64,000 bases of DNA from the NCBI RefSeq assembly GCF_000282115.1, contig NZ_AKJY01000054.1:1-64000 (forward strand), read 5' to 3'. Positions 52,462 through 61,241 of the stretch are shown piece by piece. The first letter of the stretch is position 1; each line of letters starts with the position of its first letter. The DNA is from Chryseobacterium populi (GTDB taxonomy: Bacteria > Bacteroidota > Bacteroidia > Flavobacteriales > Weeksellaceae). The notes beneath the pieces are model-generated. The model did no database searches and was not told where the DNA came from. It saw only the letters and a program-made list of their open reading frames with translations. The position numbers were made by a program, and so were the translations under genes.

Positions 52462-53625
52462 ATGTCAAATATAGATATACTTCCGGATTGGGAAAATTTA
52501 GTAAAAAAACAGCTTAAAACAGAAGATATTTACACGATTCTGAAGAAGGAAAACTTAGAAGGAATTGATGTTAAACCCTTCTATAGCACCGTGCAGAAAC
52601 CATTGGCAAACCTGCCGAAAGTAGAAGAAAGTACCCATTTAGTGGCTACCTACCATGAAAGCCTGGAAGAAGATGTTTATGCCTTTCTGTTAAATCATAA
52701 CGTAGAAAACCTTGAGGAGAAAACCATTTTTGTCAATAATAAAGACCTGGCCGAACACATCAGTCCTAAAGATGAAGACCAGTATTTTTCATTAATTGAT
52801 GTTTTTGATGAAAAGGAAGCCGTAATTAATGACCAGCTGGTTAAAGAATTGCTTGCAAAAGATTTTAAAAGAAACATCTGCGTAGACATATCCTTGCATC
52901 AAAATGCAGGTGCTGCAATCTATCAGCAGCTAGGAATTGCTTTATCAAAAGCTAAAGAGCTCGTTGAAGCTTACGGGCCGGAAATCTTAAATAAACTGAT
53001 TTTCAGAATTGCTATCGGAGGGAATTATTTCTTTGAAATGGCTAAAATAAGAGCCTTTAAACTGGTTTTTAACCAACTTTCAAAAGAATACGGACTGGAT
53101 GAGATTCCATACCTGTTTGCCGAAACTTCTTTAAGAAACAAATCGGTTTCAGACCGGGAAAATAACCTTATCAGATCCACATTAGAGCTTGCTTCTGCAA
53201 TGATCAGTGGTGCTGATGCTGTTTTCAGCAGCAATTATCTGGTTGAAAAGAGCACGGAAAACTCAGAAGAAATTTCTTTTAAGCAGCAGATTGTTCTGGC
53301 ATATGAAAGCATTATTAATGTATTTGAAGACGCTTCCAACGGGAGTTATTATGTTGAAGACATTACCCGGCAGATAGCAGAAAAATCCTGGGGCTTATTC
53401 ATTGAGATTGAAAAAGCAGGAGGTTACCTGGAACTATTAAAACAGGGTGTGATTCAGAAAAAGATTTATGACCATGCTGTACAAGAACAGAAATGGGTGG
53501 AAGAAGGTAAAATAAAGCTGATTGGAGTAAACCTTTATCCGAAGTTAGAGGCTAAAAAGTCAATTGACGACTTATATAATGAAAAAGAAATAAAGGCGGT
53601 CCGTTGGGCAGAAATGTTTGAATAA
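52462..53625 (+). CDS. mutA: Methylmalonyl-CoA mutase small (beta) subunit
   Basis: This 387-residue protein has the small-subunit/N-terminal mutase pattern: LPDWENLVKKQLKTEDIYTIL at the start, DISLHQNAGAAIYQQLGIAL, and RIAIGGNYFFEMAKIRAFKL and ETSLRNKSVSDRENNLIRST of the TIM barrel. There is no B12-binding domain at the C-terminus, as expected for this subunit type, which is shorter than in Propionibacterium. It partners a catalytic large subunit (mutB) to interconvert methylmalonyl- and succinyl-CoA. mutB is not adjacent: the next three genes are unrelated. The start at 52462 is supported by the promoter. Confidence 0.9.
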   Translation: MSNIDILPDWENLVKKQLKTEDIYTILKKENLEGIDVKPFYSTVQKPLANLPKVEESTHLVATYHESLEEDVYAFLLNHNVENLEEKTIFVNNKDLAEHISPKDEDQYFSLIDVFDEKEAVINDQLVKELLAKDFKRNICVDISLHQNAGAAIYQQLGIALSKAKELVEAYGPEILNKLIFRIAIGGNYFFEMAKIRAFKLVFNQLSKEYGLDEIPYLFAETSLRNKSVSDRENNLIRSTLELASAMISGADAVFSSNYLVEKSTENSEEISFKQQIVLAYESIINVFEDASNGSYYVEDITRQIAEKSWGLFIEIEKAGGYLELLKQGVIQKKIYDHAVQEQKWVEEGKIKLIGVNLYPKLEAKKSIDDLYNEKEIKAVRWAEMFE

Positions 53626-53632
53626 TAATACA

Positions 53633-54082
53633 ATGAGAAAAGTCTTATTTTTTCTTCTTGTTCTGTTTTTTGGAATGTGTTTTTCACAAACAGCTGAAAA
53701 CCTGCACGGAAAATGGAGCGGAACGGATTCCGGTAAGAAAAGGTCTTTTACCTTTTTCCCTGATGGCTATGCCAATGTTGAATTGGAAGGAATGGTTATT
53801 GACGGAAGAAACTATATAATTCCTGATGGTCCGAACAAAGGCAAAACAGGATATATAAAATACACTGTTGATTTTTCCAAAAAACCTTTTAAATTCAGTT
53901 TGATTGCTTCATACAATGACAACAATAACAAAATTGAAGAAAGTAAATTTTTAAATGGGCTTATTGAATTCACTAAAGAAAATGAAATTGTGTTTTTCAT
54001 GGATTTTGAAAATGAAGGTCATACAGATATAGATCCATTGTCCCCCAATACAATTACCCTTCATAAAGATTCAAACTTATAA
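53633..54082 (+). CDS. Secreted lipocalin-like small protein
   Basis: This 149-residue protein has a signal peptide (MRKVLFFLLVLFFGMCFSQ). A beta-rich body of the lipocalin/fatty-acid-binding style follows, with LHGKWSGT at the start of the barrel, GKTGYIKYTVDFSKKPFKFS and a closing ITLHKDS. I start at the ATG at 53633; an in-frame TTG at 53618 would overlap the mutA stop. It is seven bases after mutA, so it shares its transcript. Ligand unknown; the fold call is from pattern only. Confidence 0.7.
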   Translation: MRKVLFFLLVLFFGMCFSQTAENLHGKWSGTDSGKKRSFTFFPDGYANVELEGMVIDGRNYIIPDGPNKGKTGYIKYTVDFSKKPFKFSLIASYNDNNNKIEESKFLNGLIEFTKENEIVFFMDFENEGHTDIDPLSPNTITLHKDSNL

Positions 54083-54088
54083 TTCTGA

Positions 54089-54532
54089 ATGATGAAAGAA
54101 AAACTGATTGACTTATTTGAGTATACTTACCACTATAACAAGGAAATGATCAAACTTATTTCCGGAAATATCTCAAAAGTAGATGAGAAGATAATCAGTT
54201 TAATCAGTCATACCCTCAATGCCCAGCAAATCTGGAATTCAAGGATTTTAGGAGAAAAAAATTTCGAAGTATGGCAGATCAATCCTTTCGAAGACCTTAA
54301 TACCATCAATCATCAGAATTTTCTGAAAAGTATCGGAATTGTTAAAGATTCTGATTTGGATCAAAGAATCGAATACCGGAACTCCAGAGGAACAAAATTT
54401 GAAAACAGTATTTTTGAGATGCTTTTTCACGCCATCAATCATTCCACGTATCATCGGGGACAGATCAACTCTTTATTAAAACAAAACGGTATAGAACCCA
54501 TATTAACCGATTATATTTTCTATAAAAGATAA
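54089..54532 (+). CDS. DinB-family four-helix protein
   Basis: This 147-residue four-helix bundle protein keeps the DinB metal-ligand pattern: ISHTLNAQQIW (first His) and HAINHSTYHRGQI (two further His). Relatives include bacillithiol- or mycothiol-dependent transferases and damage-inducible proteins of unknown chemistry. It is six bases after the lipocalin-like gene. A second in-frame ATG three bases later is an alternative start. Confidence 0.85.
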   Translation: MMKEKLIDLFEYTYHYNKEMIKLISGNISKVDEKIISLISHTLNAQQIWNSRILGEKNFEVWQINPFEDLNTINHQNFLKSIGIVKDSDLDQRIEYRNSRGTKFENSIFEMLFHAINHSTYHRGQINSLLKQNGIEPILTDYIFYKR

Positions 54533-54568
54533 TTAAAACACAAACATCTGGGTAAATCTACGAAATCA

Positions 54569-55717
54569 GTGGAAAAAAAAATATTAAATAAGGATATTCA
54601 AAATTATATCAATGCAAATCTGAATACAGACCTACATGCTTTATTATTGAAAAAATCCCCGTTTCCGGAAGTCTCTATGCTGGAAATTGTTCAGCAGATA
54701 AAAGGAAAGCAGGTGGCACAGAGAAAATTTCCGTTTTTACTGAAGGAAGGAATTATTTTTCCGCCACAACTCAGCTTAGAGCAATCTTCCTCAGAAAAAA
54801 CAGCAGGGTATAAATCTGAAATTTTAAAAGGAAAAAGATTCATAGATCTTACAAGCGGCTTTGGAATTGACGCTTATTACCTGTCCCGTAATTTTGAAGA
54901 GATTACCCTGATAGAACAGAACCCAGACCTTTTAGAAATTGTAAGGCATAACTGGCATGTACTGGAGAAAAAAGCAGAATTTATCAATCAAAAGCTGGAA
55001 GATTTTCTTGATAGAAATGAAGAAACCTTTGATGTCATCTATTTAGATCCGGCAAGGAGAGACCAACAAAAAAACAAAGTGTTCCTTCTGGAAGATTTGT
55101 CACCTAATATTCTCGAAATCCGGGAAAAATTACTTTCAATTTCAAAAGAAGTAGTGATAAAGCTGTCTCCACTGATTGATTTGAAGTATCTGGTATCAGT
55201 TTTGCCGGGTATTTTCAGAATTGATATTGTTGCTCTGAAAAATGATGTAAAAGAAGTCATCGTGTTTTTGAATAACGAAAACTCAGAAAATATTAGCTGT
55301 AACTGCGTGAATCTGGAAAGCGGTGAACCCAATTTTACGTTTCTGTTTGGGGATGAAGAAAATGCAAAAGCAGAATATTCAGAACCGGAAAGATTTATTT
55401 ATATTCCCAATCATGCAATTTTAAAAGCAGGTGTTTTTAATTTAATCTCGGAAAAAATGAATGTGAAAAAGCTTCATCCGAATAGCCATCTTTATACTTT
55501 TAATGAAAAGATCAATGACTTTCCGGGAAGAATAATTGAAATGGAAGAGATTGATAATAAGCAGATTAAAAAGAAAGAGCAGTTTAATATCATTTCAAAG
55601 AATTATCCTTTAAAACCTGAAGAAATCAAAAAAAAATATAATATTAAAGATGGTGGTGAAAAGTATCTTATTTTTACACAATCCAAAAAAGGTAAAATTA
55701 TTTTAAAATCCATATAA
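54569..55717 (+). CDS. Class I SAM-dependent methyltransferase, THUMP-like
   Basis: This 382-residue protein has the SAM-binding loop FIDLTSGFGIDAYYL (about 91-105), the acidic strand end EQNPDLLE, and the catalytic-type DVIYLDPARRD. The C-terminal ~90 residues carry a RNA-binding-like tail with FPGRIIEMEEID and SKNYPLKPEEIKKKY. It is similar in style to Bacteroidetes PG_1098-type methyltransferases, which I associate with RNA. The start is GTG at 54569; no ATG fits upstream. It is the last gene of the mutA operon. Confidence 0.8.
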   Translation: MEKKILNKDIQNYINANLNTDLHALLLKKSPFPEVSMLEIVQQIKGKQVAQRKFPFLLKEGIIFPPQLSLEQSSSEKTAGYKSEILKGKRFIDLTSGFGIDAYYLSRNFEEITLIEQNPDLLEIVRHNWHVLEKKAEFINQKLEDFLDRNEETFDVIYLDPARRDQQKNKVFLLEDLSPNILEIREKLLSISKEVVIKLSPLIDLKYLVSVLPGIFRIDIVALKNDVKEVIVFLNNENSENISCNCVNLESGEPNFTFLFGDEENAKAEYSEPERFIYIPNHAILKAGVFNLISEKMNVKKLHPNSHLYTFNEKINDFPGRIIEMEEIDNKQIKKKEQFNIISKNYPLKPEEIKKKYNIKDGGEKYLIFTQSKKGKIILKSI

Positions 55718-55722
55718 AAATG

Positions 55723-55753
55723 TTGCCGTAAAATGCAAGATTTCTTAATTTTG
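55723..55753 (+). promoter_or_regulatory. Promoter of the small lipoprotein gene
   Basis: TTG (55723-55725), 20 bases, then TAATTTTG (55746-55753), an exact consensus match, 19 bases before the ATG. Confidence 0.78.
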
Positions 55754-55772
55754 GGCAATCAAAAATTTAAGC

Positions 55773-56051
55773 ATGAGAAAATTAATTATATGTTTAGCCA
55801 TTGCAACTGTAGCCGTAAGCTGTAAAAAAATACAAGCGGGGGGAAATAAGAATACTCTGAAACTGGAAGAAGGGGTAGAAAGATATTCTGACGATGTACA
55901 GGGTGGAGGCGAAGCTCACGGTCATGAAGCAGCTACAGGTCACAAAGAAGCAGCTACTGCTGCAAAACCTGAAGCAGAAGCTCCTAAAACTGACAGTGCT
56001 GCCGCTGCAAAACCTGCAGAAGCTGAGAAAGCTCCAAAAGCTGAACACTAA
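55773..56051 (+). CDS. Small Ala/Glu/Lys-rich lipoprotein
   Basis: This 92-residue protein has a lipoprotein signal with the lipobox VAVSC (Cys17). After a short loop it is a low-complexity stretch rich in Ala, Glu, Lys and Pro with a few His (HGHEAATGHKE), probably disordered. Function unknown; it may be a spacer or an outer-membrane-anchored polymer. It has a good promoter and its own terminator, which supports it being real despite its composition. Confidence 0.7.
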   Translation: MRKLIICLAIATVAVSCKKIQAGGNKNTLKLEEGVERYSDDVQGGGEAHGHEAATGHKEAATAAKPEAEAPKTDSAAAAKPAEAEKAPKAEH

Positions 56052-56070
56052 TTATTAGTAAACAATATAA

Positions 56071-56101
56071 AAATGTCCTGCAAAATGTAGGGCATTTTTT
56101 A
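56071..56101 (+). terminator. Terminator after the small lipoprotein gene
   Basis: An 11 bp stem with one wobble and one mismatch (AAATGTCCTGC/GTAGGGCATTT) is followed by a T-run. Confidence 0.8.
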
Positions 56102-56152
56102 TTTGTGGGTATTGAAGCTGATTGATAGAATGCTTAAAATCATTTCTTTTTG

Positions 56153-56184
56153 TTTGTTCCTGCAATCCATTTTTTTTACTTTTA
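56153..56184 (+). promoter_or_regulatory. Promoter of the M20 dipeptidase gene
   Basis: TTTG (56153-56156), 20 bases, then TACTTTTA (56177-56184), one mismatch at the last base, 17 bases before the ATG at 56202. It lies inside any longer frame, so it favours the later start. Confidence 0.55.
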
Positions 56185-56201
56185 ACAAAATAAATTTTAC
56201 A

Positions 56202-57581
56202 ATGCAAGAGACATTAAATTACATCAACGAAAACAAACAGCGTTTCGTGGATGAATTATTTGAATTACTGAGAATTCCTTCTATTTCTGCAGATCCTGCT
56301 TATAAAGATGATGTGTTGAAATGTGCAGATGTATGTGCAGCACACCTTAAGAATGCAGGAGCAGACAACGTAGAAGTCTGCCAGACCAAGGGATATCCTA
56401 TCGTGTTTGGTGAAAAAATTTTAGACAGCAAATTACCGACTGTTCTGATTTATGGTCATTATGATGTACAGCCGGCGGATCCGTTGGAATTATGGAGAAA
56501 GCCGCCTTTCGAGCCTTATATTGAAAAAACGGAACTTCACCCGGATGGAGCGATTTTCGCGAGAGGTTCTGCCGATGATAAAGGGCAATTCTTTATGCAT
56601 TTGAAAGCTTTTGAAGCAATGATGAAAACAAATACACTTCCTTGTAACGTTAAATTTATTTTAGAAGGTGAAGAAGAAGTAGGGTCTGTAAGCTTAGGAG
56701 ATTTTGTTAATGAAAACAAGGAGAAATTAGCCTGTGACTGTATCTTAATTTCCGACACCCATATTTACAGCAATGAACAGCCTACGGTAACTACAGGCTT
56801 AAGAGGATTAAGCTATGTAGAAGTAGAAGTGGAAGGTCCAAACAGGGATTTACATTCCGGGCTTTATGGTGGCGCTGTTCCGAATCCTATTCACGTACTT
56901 TCAAGAATGATCGCACAGTTGATTGATGAAGACGGGCATATTACAATTGATGGATTCTACGATAATGTAGATATGGTTTCTGATGCTGAAAGAGCTGAAA
57001 TGAATAAGCTGAAGGATAATCCGGAAGAATTTAAAAAATCAATCGGATTAAGCAACGTAGAAGGGGAGAAAGGATATACCACACTGGAAAGAACATCAAT
57101 ACGTCCTACATTGGATTGTAATGGAATTTGGGGTGGTTATACAGGTGAAGGGGCTAAAACGGTGATTCCTTCTAAAGCTTCTGCCAAAATTTCAATGCGT
57201 TTGGTTCCTTATCAGACTCCGGAAGAAATTACAGAAAAGTTCACAACATATTTCGAGAAAATTGCTCCGGATACAGTAAAAGTAAAAGTTACACCGCATC
57301 ATGGTGGGATGCCTTATGTATTACCAACGGATACAAAGGAATTTTTAGCCGCTAAACAGGCTATGGAAGCAGCATTTAATAAAGAAGTCCTTCCTTACAG
57401 AGGCGGAGGCAGTATCCCGATTACAGCGATGTTTGAAAAAGTACTGGGAGCTAAATCAGTATTAATGGGCTTTGGCTTAGATTCAGATGCAATACATTCT
57501 CCCAACGAACACTACGGATTGTTCAATTTTTATAAAGGAATAGAGAGTATTCCATTATTTTTCGAAAACTATTCAAAATAG
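56202..57581 (+). CDS. M20-family dipeptidase
   Basis: This 459-residue zinc peptidase belongs to the M20 (carnosinase/CPG2-like) group. It has the metal block IYGHYDVQPADPLELW, FARGSADDKGQ (bridging Asp), the acid/base pair in EGEEEVGS, and a later His in HSPNEHYGL that completes the metal site; the inserted dimerisation domain occupies about 195-370. It cleaves dipeptides with beta-Ala, gamma-Glu or other unusual bonds in some relatives. I use ATG 56202 (MQETLNYI); an in-frame start upstream adds a hydrophobic leader that precedes the promoter. It stands alone. Confidence 0.92.
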   Translation: MQETLNYINENKQRFVDELFELLRIPSISADPAYKDDVLKCADVCAAHLKNAGADNVEVCQTKGYPIVFGEKILDSKLPTVLIYGHYDVQPADPLELWRKPPFEPYIEKTELHPDGAIFARGSADDKGQFFMHLKAFEAMMKTNTLPCNVKFILEGEEEVGSVSLGDFVNENKEKLACDCILISDTHIYSNEQPTVTTGLRGLSYVEVEVEGPNRDLHSGLYGGAVPNPIHVLSRMIAQLIDEDGHITIDGFYDNVDMVSDAERAEMNKLKDNPEEFKKSIGLSNVEGEKGYTTLERTSIRPTLDCNGIWGGYTGEGAKTVIPSKASAKISMRLVPYQTPEEITEKFTTYFEKIAPDTVKVKVTPHHGGMPYVLPTDTKEFLAAKQAMEAAFNKEVLPYRGGGSIPITAMFEKVLGAKSVLMGFGLDSDAIHSPNEHYGLFNFYKGIESIPLFFENYSK

Positions 57582-57589
57582 CAAATCTT

Positions 57590-57623
57590 AATCCTTAAGT
57601 GAAAAAACTTAAGGATTTTTTAT
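57590..57623 (+). terminator. Terminator after the M20 dipeptidase gene
   Basis: A perfect 11 bp stem AATCCTTAAGT/ACTTAAGGATT with a 6-base loop is followed by a T-run. Confidence 0.92.
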
Positions 57624-57741
57624 TCTTGAGAATCAACAAACATTTTAAGCAGGAAAATACTTTGTATAGTATTTTATAAAAAATTAAATATTATTTGTTT
57701 AATATGGTTATTAAAATTATTTAGGAGACCAGCTCAAATAG

Positions 57742-57837
57742 AAAGAGGCTATCTCAAAAGGTAAAATAATACTTTGAGAATCTTCTAAAAGACAAAAAAG
57801 AGCCCGAAAGAGGGAATATTTTTGAGACAGCCTCTTT
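57742..57837. mobile_element. MITE-like element with 18 bp terminal inverted repeats
   Basis: The 18-base ends AAAGAGGCTATCTCAAAA (57742-57759) and TTTTGAGACAGCCTCTTT (57820-57837) are inverted copies with one mismatch, around a 60-base core that encodes nothing. GAGGCT(G/A)TCTCAAAA ends recur on insertion sequences of this group, as I recall, so this may be a non-autonomous derivative. The same structure could also act as a long stem-loop. No target-site duplication could be fixed by eye. Confidence 0.55.
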
Positions 57838-57959
57838 TTTATGTTTTTATTTAATTTATATTATTAATATGTTTGAATTTGATATTTTTATTTTATTTTA
57901 TTTGTGAATGTGGTTTTTTTTATTAATTTTATAATTATAAAATTAATAACTTTTTAACT

Positions 57960-58865
57960 ATGAAAAAATTATACTTATTCGGAGTATTATTATCTGCAAT
58001 TGGTCTGAATGCTCAGACTGTCATTTACTCCCAGCCGACAACAACAACAAATGGTATTGTCTCAGATGTTTTAGCGAATAACAATTTTGTTGCAGCAGCT
58101 GATGATTTTAAGCTGACCAGCCAAAATAAGATTACAAAAATCAAGATTGAAGGCTTCCAGAATGCAGGAACTCTTGAAACTACTATTGCTACTGGTGCTG
58201 TGTTGTATATTTACGCTAATAATGGAGGAATGCCTGCCGGAATCCCTAATAATCCTGCTGTAACTCCGATTGCAAAGGTTGATGTTGCTAAAGGTGCCCC
58301 CGGATATGGTTTGGTAAAAACAGGAACATCCAATTATACTTTTACAATTGATGTAACTGCAGCATTACCTACTCCTGTAATTTTGCAGGCAAATGCAGTT
58401 TATTGGTTGGTATTCGCAGCTAAAACAAATTTAACGGCATATACAGGAACTACAAGATTTAACTGGTTTGCAGGACAAATAAATGACAATCCGGCTCTAT
58501 TGGTTGATCCTAGCAATGCCTTCGGAGCAGGAGCAACTAACTGGACAAGCCTTTCTGCACTAACGGCTACACCGGCACTAGACGGACTTGCATTTTCTAT
58601 TGAAGGCGAATCTGTATTAGGAGTACATGAAGTATATAATTCTGTAAAATCAGTAAGTGTTTCCCCAAATCCAACCACTGACTATTTGTTTGTGACATCA
58701 AAATCAAAAGTAAGTAATGTTGCGGTTTTTGATGTTTCCGGAAGGAAGCTTAATGTTAATTTTGATGGTGAAAAAGTAGATGTAAGAAATCTTCAGGCAG
58801 GAAATTATATGATCAGTATAGAAAACAAAGATGGAAAAATTACTGAAAAATTCATTAAGAAATAA
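57960..58865 (+). CDS. T9SS-secreted protein of unknown function
   Basis: This 301-residue protein has a signal peptide (to about LNAQ), a beta-rich body of about 200 residues (KITKIKIEGFQNAG, LYIYANNGGMPAG, VYWLVFAAKTN) resembling a carbohydrate-binding or discoidin-like sandwich, and a T9SS type A sorting domain (from VSPNPTTDYLF to EKFIKK). It is predicted to be exported across the outer membrane and anchored or released. No enzyme motif is visible. A terminator follows at 58890. Confidence 0.75.
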   Translation: MKKLYLFGVLLSAIGLNAQTVIYSQPTTTTNGIVSDVLANNNFVAAADDFKLTSQNKITKIKIEGFQNAGTLETTIATGAVLYIYANNGGMPAGIPNNPAVTPIAKVDVAKGAPGYGLVKTGTSNYTFTIDVTAALPTPVILQANAVYWLVFAAKTNLTAYTGTTRFNWFAGQINDNPALLVDPSNAFGAGATNWTSLSALTATPALDGLAFSIEGESVLGVHEVYNSVKSVSVSPNPTTDYLFVTSKSKVSNVAVFDVSGRKLNVNFDGEKVDVRNLQAGNYMISIENKDGKITEKFIKK

Positions 58866-58889
58866 AGATTGACAAATCTTAGCACATAT

Positions 58890-58918
58890 AAAACGTTCCA
58901 ATTGGAACGTTTTTTTTA
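58890..58918 (+). terminator. Terminator after the T9SS-secreted protein gene
   Basis: A palindrome AAACGTTCCA/TGGAACGTTT-type stem (58891-58912, nearly no loop) is followed by a T-run. Confidence 0.88.
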
Positions 58919-58943
58919 TTTTAGAAAATTAAAAATAAGAAAT

Positions 58944-59648
58944 ATGCTGGAAAATAAAGTTACCTATATAACAGGCGGAACCAAAGGTATCGGTTTTGGG
59001 ATTGCAAAAATTCTACTTGAAAATGGAGTTTCAGTTGCATTTTCAGGAAGAAAAAAAGAAGATGTGACAGCAGCTGAAAAAGCTTTGCAGCAGTATTCAG
59101 AAAAAGTTTTAGGAATTGTTTCTGATGTAAGAAATCTGGAAAGTGAAATGGAAGCTGTAAAATATGCAGTAGAGAAATTCGGGAAAATAGATTTTGTAAT
59201 TGCCAATGCGGGATTAGGGATATTCAAGCCTGTAGATGAGCTATCTGCAGATGAATGGAATGCTATGATTGAAACGAATTTAACCGGTGTTTTTTATACT
59301 TTAAAAGCATCACTGGATGAATTAAAGAAGTCAGAAGGATATTATATAACCATTTCCAGCCTGGCCGGGGCCAATTTCTTTGAAAAAGGAACAGGCTACA
59401 ACGCGTCAAAATTCGGTGTTGTAGGCTTTACCCAGGCAGCAATGATTGATTTAAGAAAATACAATATCAAATCAACAGTGATTATGCCGGGATCAGTCGC
59501 GTCAAATTTCAACGGAAATGTGATTTCTGAAAAAGATGAATGGAAAATCCAGCCGGAAGATATGGGGAATCTGGTATTGGATATTTTAAAAATGAATCCG
59601 AGGGTTTTGCCAAGTAAAATTGAGTTTAGGGCGGCTAAACCAGCATAA
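58944..59648 (+). CDS. Short-chain dehydrogenase/reductase
   Basis: This 234-residue NAD(P)-dependent SDR has the cofactor loop TGGTKGIGFGIAK, NAGLGIF (the NAG motif), the catalytic Ser in ISSLAGANF and the pair YNASKFG (Tyr and Lys four apart). Asp or Arg at the end of strand beta2 (FSGRKKEDV) suggests NADPH. I start at the ATG at 58944; an in-frame ATG at 58869 would run through the terminator. Substrate unknown. It ends before a 349-base gap. Confidence 0.92.
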   Translation: MLENKVTYITGGTKGIGFGIAKILLENGVSVAFSGRKKEDVTAAEKALQQYSEKVLGIVSDVRNLESEMEAVKYAVEKFGKIDFVIANAGLGIFKPVDELSADEWNAMIETNLTGVFYTLKASLDELKKSEGYYITISSLAGANFFEKGTGYNASKFGVVGFTQAAMIDLRKYNIKSTVIMPGSVASNFNGNVISEKDEWKIQPEDMGNLVLDILKMNPRVLPSKIEFRAAKPA

Positions 59649-59997
59649 TCAAAATCTATATTATTTCTTTTATTAGAGAATTAATTAAAATAAATTCAAA
59701 ATAATTTTTTTAAAGCCAAACTATCAGATTATAAAAACATTTACATTTTAATATATTGATAATGAATTAAATGTTTTTCGTTTATCTTAAAACTTTTTAT
59801 AAAAAATTCAGGTCATTTCATAAAATATTGATCAGATAAACTTTTTTTATTCAGCATTTGAGTAACATTGCGATAAAATTTCTCACTTCACAGGCAACTA
59901 TTTTTAATTCTTATAGTCATATAAATAGAAATTGATTTACAGAAAAGAATTTTATGTTAGGAGTTTTAATAATGATACTAAATTCTAAAAATATTTT
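59649..59997. other. AT-rich intergenic gap
   Basis: This 349-base stretch is AT-rich with long A and T runs. I see no gene, repeat or clear terminator in it, and no consensus promoter for the next gene. Confidence 0.6.
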
Positions 59998-61002
59998 ATG
60001 AAAAAAGTTTTATCAAATGGAGCATTTTTATTGGTTTTATTTAACACAATAAATGCGCAGACTTTACAAAACGATAATTTTAATTCCTATACGATAGGAA
60101 ATGTAGGAACGGATATTACCGCAACAACACCCGGACAGGGCGGGTTTTACACAGATTTCGCCGGAGGTTCCAATTCAGAAGCACAGATCGTAAATATAGA
60201 TGCTTCTCATGACAAATCGTTGCAGCTTACCGGAAACGCCACTGCAACAGGAACAAAATATATGTGGAAGAATGGATTGGCTGCAGCATGGGCTGCAAGA
60301 ACTCCCGGAAACAATATCATCAAATTAAATGTTAGTTTATATACCGGAAGCGCCACAGATGGTGTAGGGAGGGGAACTGTTATGATTTATAATACTACAA
60401 CTCATAAAACCTTAGTTGGAATAGGATATAATTATGCAACAAAAAAAATTATGGGTATAGCCCACTATACAGATAATACAGGGCAAACTGCAAATTTTGG
60501 GCTTAATTTAGGAACAAATATATATCCTGCCAATACCTGGATTCCGTTAAGTTGTACATTTGATAAAACCACAGGAATGGCTACGTGGACAACCCCTGAA
60601 GGTAGTTTCAGCCCCGGCCCGGGCTATACACCGGCAGCTGTAGGTGAAGACCCTTTTGAAATGGATTTTGTTTCAGCTGTCGGCACTGGTAATACAGTGG
60701 CCCATATTACCTCTTTTGATGACTATGTGCTAATGGCTACCAATACTGCCGTATTAGGAACAAAAGAGGCAGTTGCGGAAGAAAATAGCGTTTCAGTGTA
60801 CCCAAGTCCAGCCATTGATTTCATCAATATTCACTCTAAATCACAAATCACTAAAATTGAAATTTTTGATACAGCAGGAAGGAAGATAAATGCTAAGCTC
60901 GATAATGATAAAGTAGAGGTAAGGAAGCTTAATCCGGGAGCCTATATCATTATTATTGAGACCAAAGGAGACCGGTTTTCCAAAAAATTCATTAAAAAAT
61001 AA
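59998..61002 (+). CDS. T9SS-secreted protein of unknown function
   Basis: This 334-residue protein has a signal peptide (to about INAQ), a body of about 230 residues with NDNFNSYTIGNVGTD, WIPLSCTFDKTTGMATWTTP and FDDYVLMA. That body resembles a LamG/concanavalin-type sandwich of T9SS proteins. A T9SS type A sorting domain follows (from VYPSPAIDFINI to FSKKFIKK). It is probably a surface or secreted glycan- or surface-binding protein; function unknown. The tail is clearly related to that of the gene at 57960. Confidence 0.75.
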   Translation: MKKVLSNGAFLLVLFNTINAQTLQNDNFNSYTIGNVGTDITATTPGQGGFYTDFAGGSNSEAQIVNIDASHDKSLQLTGNATATGTKYMWKNGLAAAWAARTPGNNIIKLNVSLYTGSATDGVGRGTVMIYNTTTHKTLVGIGYNYATKKIMGIAHYTDNTGQTANFGLNLGTNIYPANTWIPLSCTFDKTTGMATWTTPEGSFSPGPGYTPAAVGEDPFEMDFVSAVGTGNTVAHITSFDDYVLMATNTAVLGTKEAVAEENSVSVYPSPAIDFINIHSKSQITKIEIFDTAGRKINAKLDNDKVEVRKLNPGAYIIIIETKGDRFSKKFIKK

Positions 61003-61020
61003 TCTGATATTTTTTTCGGG

Positions 61021-61060
61021 AATAATAAAAACGCTTTACATTAGAGCGTTTTTATTATTT
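61021..61060 (+). terminator. Terminator after the second T9SS-secreted protein gene
   Basis: A perfect 15 bp stem (61021-61035 with 61045-61059) carries AACGCT/AGCGTT at its core and a T-rich tail. Confidence 0.92.
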
Positions 61061-61077
61061 TTAATGCGCTGAATAAC

Positions 61078-61097
61078 ATATTATGCATGCATAATAT
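61078..61097. promoter_or_regulatory. Perfect 20 bp palindrome upstream of etfBA
   Basis: ATATTATGCATGCATAATAT reads the same on both strands. It lies 145 bases before the etfB start, after the terminator of the previous gene. Palindromes of this kind are typical binding sites of dimeric regulators (for example TetR or CRP-type), but no regulator gene is adjacent. Confidence 0.5.
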
Positions 61098-61241
61098 ATT
61101 TTTTATTTATATTTACAGAAATTAATCAAACAAAATCTCAGCATAAAGTTGTGTGACTTTTTTGCGATAAAGGGAAAAGTAAAATAGTACACATGAAACC
61201 TTAGGGTTGCATATGGCCAATAAAAAAATTAAGAACAACAT

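Larger units (their letters stand above)
57582..57959. other. Intergenic region with terminator and MITE-like element
   Basis: This 378-base gap holds the dipeptidase terminator (57590-57623) and the inverted-repeat element at 57742-57837, followed by AT-rich sequence before the T9SS-secreted protein gene. I see no gene in it. Confidence 0.7.

Noticed and set aside
56103..56201. A 33-residue hydrophobic leader on the M20 dipeptidase
   Set aside because: The likely promoter (56153-56184) lies inside it, and cytosolic M20 dipeptidases do not need a signal sequence.
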